From contig NZ_CP049919.1 in the NCBI RefSeq assembly GCF_015624425.1, positions 3,410,001-3,474,000 of the forward strand: a DNA stretch of 64,000 nucleotides. The letters are read 5' to 3'. Each line of letters begins with the position of its first letter. The stretch's first letter is position 1. The notes beneath the pieces are model-generated. The model made no database searches and was not told the DNA's origin. It was given only the letters and a program-made list of their open reading frames with translations. The stretch is from Roseateles sp. DAIF2. Its GTDB lineage: Bacteria; Pseudomonadota; Gammaproteobacteria; Burkholderiales; Burkholderiaceae_C. This document shows positions 59,635-64,000 of the stretch, in pieces. Made by a program: the position numbers and the translations under genes.

Positions 59635-60888
59635 TCAACGGTCAATCTCGCCGAAAACAATGTCCATCGTGCCGATCACGGCCACGGCGTCGGCAATCAT
59701 GTGGCCCTTGGCCATCTCGTCCAGCGCCGCCAGATGGGCGAAACCGGGCGCGCGGATCTTCAGGCGATAGGGCTTGTTGGCGCCGTCGCTGACGATGTAG
59801 ATGCCGAACTCGCCCTTCGGGTGCTCGACCGCCGCATAGGCCTCGCCCTCGGGGACGCGGAAACCTTCGGTGAAGAGCTTGAAATGGTGGATCAGCTCCT
59901 CCATGTTCGACTTCATGTCGACACGGGCGGGCGGTGCCACCTTGTGGTTGTCGGTGATGACCGGGCCGGGGTTCTTGCGCAGCCAGTCCACGCATTGCTT
60001 GATGATGCGGTTGGACTGGCGCATTTCCTCGACGCGCACCACATAGCGGTCATAGGTGTCGCCCTGGGTACCGACCGGCACGTCGAAGTCCATCTTGTCG
60101 TAGACGTCGTAGGGCTGGGTCTTGCGCAGGTCCCAGGCGATGCCCGAGCCGCGCAGCATCGGGCCGGTGAAGCCCAGGTTCAGCGCGCGCTCCGGCGAGA
60201 CGACGCCGATGCCGACGGTGCGCTGCTTCCAGATGCGGTTGTCGGTCAGCAGGGTCTCGTAGTCGTCGACGTTCTTCGGGAAGCGCTTGCAGAAGTCGTC
60301 GATGAAGTCCAGCAACGAGCCCTGGCGGTTCTCGTTGAGCTGGGCGATCGCCTTGGCGTTCTTGATCTTGCTGACCTTGTACTGCGGCATCGTGTCCGGC
60401 AGGTCGCGGTAGACGCCGCCCGGACGGAAGTAGGCCGCGTGCATGCGCGCGCCCGACACCGCCTCGTACATGTCGAACAGATCCTCGCGCTCGCGGAACG
60501 CGTAGATCAGGATGTTCATCGCGCCGCAGTCGAGGCCGTGCGCACCGATCCACATCAGGTGGTTCAGCAGGCGGGTGATCTCGCCGAACATCACGCGGAT
60601 GTACTGCGCGCGCAGCGGCACTTCCAGTCCCAGCATCTTCTCGATGGCCAGGCAGTAGGCATGCTCGTTGGACATCATCGACACATAGTCGAGGCGGTCC
60701 ATATAGGGCAGCGACTGGATGAAGGTCTTGCTCTCGGCCAGCTTCTCGGTGGCACGGTGCAGCAGGCCAATGTGAGGATCCGCGCGCTGGATGACTTCGC
60801 CGTCCAGCTCCAGCACCAGGCGCAGCACGCCGTGGGCGGCCGGATGTTGCGGGCCGAAGTTGAGGGTGTAGTTCTTGATCTCGGCCAT
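59635..60888 (-). CDS. nuoD: NADH-quinone oxidoreductase subunit D
   Basis: The 417-residue subunit forms, with NuoB, the quinone-binding site at the end of the iron-sulfur chain. The opening ([19 protein letters not shown]) with the quinone-contacting histidine, and the [13 protein letters not shown] motif are intact. It is separate from nuoC, as in most alpha- and betaproteobacteria. The start lies two bases after the nuoC stop. Confidence 0.97.
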   Translation of the reverse strand: MAEIKNYTLNFGPQHPAAHGVLRLVLELDGEVIQRADPHIGLLHRATEKLAESKTFIQSLPYMDRLDYVSMMSNEHAYCLAIEKMLGLEVPLRAQYIRVMFGEITRLLNHLMWIGAHGLDCGAMNILIYAFREREDLFDMYEAVSGARMHAAYFRPGGVYRDLPDTMPQYKVSKIKNAKAIAQLNENRQGSLLDFIDDFCKRFPKNVDDYETLLTDNRIWKQRTVGIGVVSPERALNLGFTGPMLRGSGIAWDLRKTQPYDVYDKMDFDVPVGTQGDTYDRYVVRVEEMRQSNRIIKQCVDWLRKNPGPVITDNHKVAPPARVDMKSNMEELIHHFKLFTEGFRVPEGEAYAAVEHPKGEFGIYIVSDGANKPYRLKIRAPGFAHLAALDEMAKGHMIADAVAVIGTMDIVFGEIDR

Positions 60889-60890
60889 GT

Positions 60891-61496
60891 TTACAGCCCG
60901 CCGTAGTTGTCTTCGCGGATGACGCGCGGCGTGATCTCACGCGGCTCGATCGTCACCGGCTGGTAGATCACGCGCTTTTGCTCGGCGTCGTAGCGCATTT
61001 CGACATGGCCCGACACCGGGAAGTCCTTGCGCATCGGATGGCCGATGAAACCGTAGTCGGTCAGGATGCGACGCAGGTCCTCGTGACCGTCGAACAGGAT
61101 GCCGTACAGGTCGAAGGCCTCGCGCTCGAACCAGTTGGCCGAGTTCCAGACCGGGGTGACCGAGGCGATCTGCGGCAGGTCGTCGTCGGGCGTGAAGACC
61201 TTCAGGCGCAGGCGCCAGTTCTTGCTCACCGACAGCAGGTGCGAGGCCACCGCGAAGCGCGGGCCTTCGGCCTGCGGGCTGGCGCCGTTGCCGTAGTCGC
61301 TGTAGTCCAGGCCGCACAGGTCGATCAGCTGCTCGAACTTCAGGTCGGCATGGTCGCGCAGGGTCTGCGCAACGCCGAAGTAGTCGGCGGCGTTCACGCG
61401 CAGCGTGAGCTCGCCCAGTTCGCGCTTCAGTTCAACAATCTTGTCGCCGAGAACGGCTTGCAGGGCCGCCTGCAGGGTGTCGAGTTTGATGCTCAT
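60891..61496 (-). CDS. nuoC: NADH-quinone oxidoreductase subunit C
   Basis: The 201-residue peripheral subunit of complex I belongs to the 30-kDa family, with the signature [31 protein letters not shown] (given here across two joined motifs) and a C-terminal region ending in REDNYGGL. It has no cofactor and stabilises the NuoB-NuoD connection. It follows nuoB by six bases. Confidence 0.97.
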   Translation of the reverse strand: MSIKLDTLQAALQAVLGDKIVELKRELGELTLRVNAADYFGVAQTLRDHADLKFEQLIDLCGLDYSDYGNGASPQAEGPRFAVASHLLSVSKNWRLRLKVFTPDDDLPQIASVTPVWNSANWFEREAFDLYGILFDGHEDLRRILTDYGFIGHPMRKDFPVSGHVEMRYDAEQKRVIYQPVTIEPREITPRVIREDNYGGL

Positions 61497-61502
61497 GGGT
61501 GC

Positions 61503-61979
61503 TCAGCGGGCGATGGTGTTCTCGCGACGGATCTTGGCCTGCAGCTGCAGGATGCCGTACAGCAGCGCCTCGGCGGTGGGCGGACAGCCCGGCACGTAGA
61601 CGTCCACCGGCACGATGCGGTCGCAGCCGCGCACCACCGAGTAGCTGTAGTGGTAGTAGCCGCCGCCGTTGGCACAAGAGCCCATCGACAGCACCCAGCG
61701 CGGCTCGGCCATCTGGTCATAGACCTTGCGCAGTGCCGGCGCCATCTTGTTGCACAAGGTGCCGGCCACGATCATCAGATCGGACTGCCGCGGACTGGGC
61801 CGGAACAGCATGCCGAAGCGGTCGATGTCATAGCGCGCCGCACCGGCATGCATCATCTCGACCGCACAGCAGGCCAGACCAAAGGTCATCGGCCACAGAG
61901 AACCGGTCTTGGACCAGTTGATCAGCTTGTCGACCGAGGTGGTGACAAAGCCTTCCTTCAAAACGCCTTCGATACCCAT
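61503..61979 (-). CDS. nuoB: NADH-quinone oxidoreductase subunit B
   Basis: The 158-residue subunit holds the terminal [4Fe-4S] cluster N2, which reduces quinone. The ligands C37 and C38 (LACCAVEMM), C102 (GSCANGG) and C132 (PGCPP) are all present. Length is typical of the short betaproteobacterial form. It lies 18 bases after nuoA. Confidence 0.97.
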   Translation of the reverse strand: MGIEGVLKEGFVTTSVDKLINWSKTGSLWPMTFGLACCAVEMMHAGAARYDIDRFGMLFRPSPRQSDLMIVAGTLCNKMAPALRKVYDQMAEPRWVLSMGSCANGGGYYHYSYSVVRGCDRIVPVDVYVPGCPPTAEALLYGILQLQAKIRRENTIAR

Positions 61980-61997
61980 GGAATATGCCTTCGGGTT

Positions 61998-62357
61998 TTA
62001 TTCCCAGTCCAGGGCGCCTTTTTTCCACTCGTAGGCAAAGCCCACGACCAGAATGCCCAGGAAAATCATCATGGCCCAGAAACCGGTTGCGCCAATTTCA
62101 CGCAACGCCACCGCCCACGGGAAGAGGAAGGCGATTTCCAGGTCGAACAAAATGAAGAGAATGGCGACGAGGTAATAGCGCACATCGAATTTCATGCGCG
62201 CGTCTTCAAAGGCCTCGAAGCCGCATTCGTAGGGGGAGTTCTTGGCCTGATCCGGCCGATTCGGGCCCAGCAGGAAGCCCAGAACCTGAGGCGCCACCCC
62301 GACACCCGCGCCGACCAGAATGAAGAGGATGACGGGCAGGTACTGTTCCAGATTCAT
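61998..62357 (-). CDS. nuoA: NADH-quinone oxidoreductase subunit A
   Basis: The 119-residue membrane subunit of complex I has three helices and the conserved loop [20 protein letters not shown] near the quinone channel, then [13 protein letters not shown]. It is the first gene of the 14-gene nuo operon. The 194 bases upstream, up to tRNA-Leu, hold a hairpin but no clear terminator, so read-through from the tRNA or secG transcript is possible. Confidence 0.97.
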   Translation of the reverse strand: MNLEQYLPVILFILVGAGVGVAPQVLGFLLGPNRPDQAKNSPYECGFEAFEDARMKFDVRYYLVAILFILFDLEIAFLFPWAVALREIGATGFWAMMIFLGILVVGFAYEWKKGALDWE

Positions 62358-62465
62358 GGCGAGTGCTCAGTTATCGAGAATGAATCGCATTTGACTTTCG
62401 CCAAAAGCTACGGGCGCGCCGTCGGCGACTCATGTCGCTTACGGAACGCGCCCGCCTTGTCCCCC

Positions 62466-62483
62466 GCAGCACCGAGGTGCTGC
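62466..62483 (-). other. Hairpin in the nuo leader
   Basis: GCAGCAC (62466-62472) pairs with GTGCTGC (62477-62483) around a CGAG loop. It lies between tRNA-Leu and nuoA, about 110 bases upstream of the nuoA start, and is not followed by a T-run on either strand. It may be a weak terminator after the tRNA or part of the nuo mRNA leader. Confidence 0.5.
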
Positions 62484-62551
62484 AACAGGGCGCACCGGCC
62501 AGCCACCTGCCCCTCCGGGATTCAGATGCCGTTGCCAGCCGATTATTGTTC

Positions 62552-62636
62552 TGGTGCCGTCGGCGAGACTCGAACTCGCACAGCTTTCGCCACTACCCCC
62601 TCAAGATAGCGTGTCTACCAATTTCACCACGACGGC
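62552..62636 (-). tRNA. tRNA-Leu (anticodon GAG)
   Basis: Read on the minus strand, the acceptor stem GCCGTCG (62636-62630) pairs perfectly with CGACGGC (62562-62556), followed by discriminator A and an encoded CCA (62554-62552). The D-loop holds TTGGTAGACAC, the anticodon loop is TTGAGGG with anticodon GAG, and a long class II variable arm precedes the GTTCGAGTC T-arm, as expected for leucine. It reads CUC and CUU codons. It lies between secG and nuoA. Confidence 0.97.
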
Positions 62637-62648
62637 TTGTTATGCACA

Positions 62649-62697
62649 CTGTCTGTTGGCATGAGGAATTGCTTCCCAGACAGCCTCGCATTCTATA
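62649..62697 (-). promoter_or_regulatory. tRNA-Leu promoter and leader dyad
   Basis: TATAGAAT on the minus strand (62697-62690) is a good -10 region about 54 bases before the mature tRNA. The region between carries an inverted repeat, CTGTCTG (minus strand 62683-62677) with CAGACAG (62655-62649), which would form a hairpin at the very 5' end of the precursor. No clear -35 was found. Confidence 0.5.
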
Positions 62698-62790
62698 CCG
62701 AAAATCCCTAGGGTCCGGGGATAAACGGTGGAAATTTGCTCAGGCAAGCATCTGGACGCAGTGCATGTGCGCCCAGCATGCTACCCCGCC

Positions 62791-63171
62791 TCAGTTCGAG
62801 GCGGCCGAGGCCGACGGCGCCGGTGCGGCGATCGGGGCCGGCACGGCACCCGGAACCGCGGCGGCGCCGGAAGCCGGAGCCGTCACCGGCACGGCACGGT
62901 CCAGCACGCTGTCGCCGGCCGGCGCGTTGGCGCGATTGTTCGACATATAGGCCAGGGCCAGCGTGCAGGCGAAGAACAGCGTGGCGCAGATCGCGGTGCT
63001 GCGCGACAGGAAGTTGGCGCTGCCGGTGGCGCCGAACAGGCTGCCGGAGGCGCCGCTGCCGAAGGACGCGCCCATATCGGCGCCCTTGCCATGCTGCACC
63101 AGCACCAGGCCGATCATCACCAGCGCGCTCAGCAGTTGAACGACCAGCACCAGATTCATCAGAACTTGCAT
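62791..63171 (-). CDS. secG: Preprotein translocase subunit SecG
   Basis: The 126-residue inner-membrane subunit of the SecYEG channel has two membrane helices (about 3-22 and 56-76), the conserved LVQHGKGADMGASFGSGASG loop and GSANFLSRSTAICA. A low-complexity Ala/Pro/Val tail of about 40 residues follows, longer than in Escherichia coli but common in Burkholderiales. GGAG precedes the ATG. It follows tpiA by 40 bases. Confidence 0.96.
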   Translation of the reverse strand: MQVLMNLVLVVQLLSALVMIGLVLVQHGKGADMGASFGSGASGSLFGATGSANFLSRSTAICATLFFACTLALAYMSNNRANAPAGDSVLDRAVPVTAPASGAAAVPGAVPAPIAAPAPSASAASN

Positions 63172-63211
63172 CTCAAAACACTCCAGTAATTCTTGTCAGA
63201 TTCGGGGCCGC

Positions 63212-63952
63212 TCAGCCCGCTGCGCGACAGATCGCGGCGAAGTCCGCCGCCTTCAAGGCCGCGCCGCCGATCAGGCCGCCGTCGATGTCAGCCTGGCCGA
63301 ACAGCGCCAGCGCGTTGTCCGGCTTGACGCTGCCGCCGTACAGCAGGCGCATCGCGTCGGCCTTCTGCGTCGCCGCCTGCAGCTGCTGGCGCAGCACATG
63401 GTGCACCGCCTGGGCCTGCTCCGGCGTCGCGGTCAACCCGGTGCCGATGGCCCAGACCGGCTCGTAGGCCACGACGATCTCGCCGATGCAATGCGTCAGC
63501 GTGTGGATCACCGCGGCCAGCTGGCGCTTGACCACCTCCTCGGTGCGGCCCGCCTCGCGCTCGGCCAGGGTCTCGCCGACGCAGACGATCGGCGTCACGC
63601 CATGGGCCAGCGCGGCCTTGGCCTTGTCGGCCACCAGCTGGTCGCTTTCCTGGTGATAGGCGCGGCGCTCCGAATGGCCGACGATCGCATAGCGGCAGCC
63701 GATGTCATGCAACATCGCCGACGACACCTCGCCGGTGTAGGCGCCCTGCTCATGCGCCGAGCAGTCCTGCGAGCCATAGGCCACGGCCGTGCCGGTCAGC
63801 GCCAGCGCGGTCTCGGTGATGTAGGGGAACGGCACGCAGACCGCCACATCGGCGTTCCACGGGCCGGCTTCCTTCAGCCCTGCCAGCAGCACCGCGTTGG
63901 CGGCGCGGCTGCCATGCATCTTCCAGTTGCCAACAACAAGCTTCTTGCGCAT
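63212..63952 (-). CDS. tpiA: Triosephosphate isomerase
   Basis: The 246-residue TIM-barrel enzyme interconverts dihydroxyacetone phosphate and glyceraldehyde 3-phosphate. Catalytic residues are in place: lysine in GNWKMHG, histidine in IVGHSERR and glutamate in [22 protein letters not shown] and [11 protein letters not shown] bind phosphate. GAGGGCAAGG precedes the ATG at 63952. It is the first gene of the tpiA-secG-tRNA-Leu-nuo series; the last 48 bases of the window upstream show no further gene. Confidence 0.97.
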   Translation of the reverse strand: MRKKLVVGNWKMHGSRAANAVLLAGLKEAGPWNADVAVCVPFPYITETALALTGTAVAYGSQDCSAHEQGAYTGEVSSAMLHDIGCRYAIVGHSERRAYHQESDQLVADKAKAALAHGVTPIVCVGETLAEREAGRTEEVVKRQLAAVIHTLTHCIGEIVVAYEPVWAIGTGLTATPEQAQAVHHVLRQQLQAATQKADAMRLLYGGSVKPDNALALFGQADIDGGLIGGAALKAADFAAICRAAG

Positions 63953-64000
63953 TGCCTTGCCCTCTTCTGTTCTCTTCTTTTCGCCTACCAGCTCAGCACG

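Overview
The window is about 64 kb of GC-rich bacterial chromosome. Gene content and order point to a betaproteobacterium of the order Burkholderiales. The strongest sign is the minus-strand run tpiA, secG, tRNA-Leu(GAG), nuoA to nuoN, a DUF2818 gene, a NUDIX hydrolase and a DUF1178 gene. Its codon bias resembles the Roseateles, Mitsuaria and Rubrivivax group, but that is an inference. No insertion sequence, prophage, integrase or CRISPR array was seen. Almost all the DNA is coding, with many 1 to 24 base gene overlaps.

Left part (1 to about 9.3 kb). A truncated membrane-anchored protein is divergent from a three-gene plus-strand cassette. The cassette encodes a class III nucleotide cyclase-like protein with TPRs, a vanadium-haloperoxidase/PAP2-type enzyme with a long Gly-Gly-Ala head, and a cytoplasmic subtilisin-like protease. 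This cassette is the least familiar part of the window. After it come a two-component system of the QseBC/TctDE type, an orphan Bug/TctC-type binding protein and a small exported protein of unknown function.

Amino-acid block (9.4 to 15.7 kb). A tandem glycine riboswitch precedes gcvT-gcvH-gcvP-sdaA. With serine hydroxymethyltransferase, which lies elsewhere, this operon could take excess glycine to serine and then pyruvate. A second glycine-linked locus lies at 33.9 to 36.8 kb: tdh and kbl turn threonine into glycine, divergent from an XRE-cupin regulator across an 18-bp perfect palindrome.

Transport and regulation block (15.7 to 28.2 kb). It holds an amino-acid-type binding protein, a RES/Xre toxin-antitoxin pair, a sugar-acid locus (TRAP transporter dctQMP, gluconokinase, divergent GntR/LacI-type regulator with two matching operators), a first RND efflux pump and an MFS transporter overlapping aroC.

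Middle (28.2 to 46.2 kb). This part carries aroC, a CBS-domain protein, metY, a hydrolase, a proline-rich membrane-anchored protein, a DUF962 protein, tdh-kbl, YihY, DUF2069, a D-2-hydroxyacid dehydrogenase, a second RND pump and a GGDEF-EAL protein.

Right part (46.2 to 64 kb). The complete 14-gene nuo operon for respiratory complex I is followed downstream by the conserved DUF2818, NUDIX and DUF1178 genes. It is preceded by tRNA-Leu, secG and tpiA.
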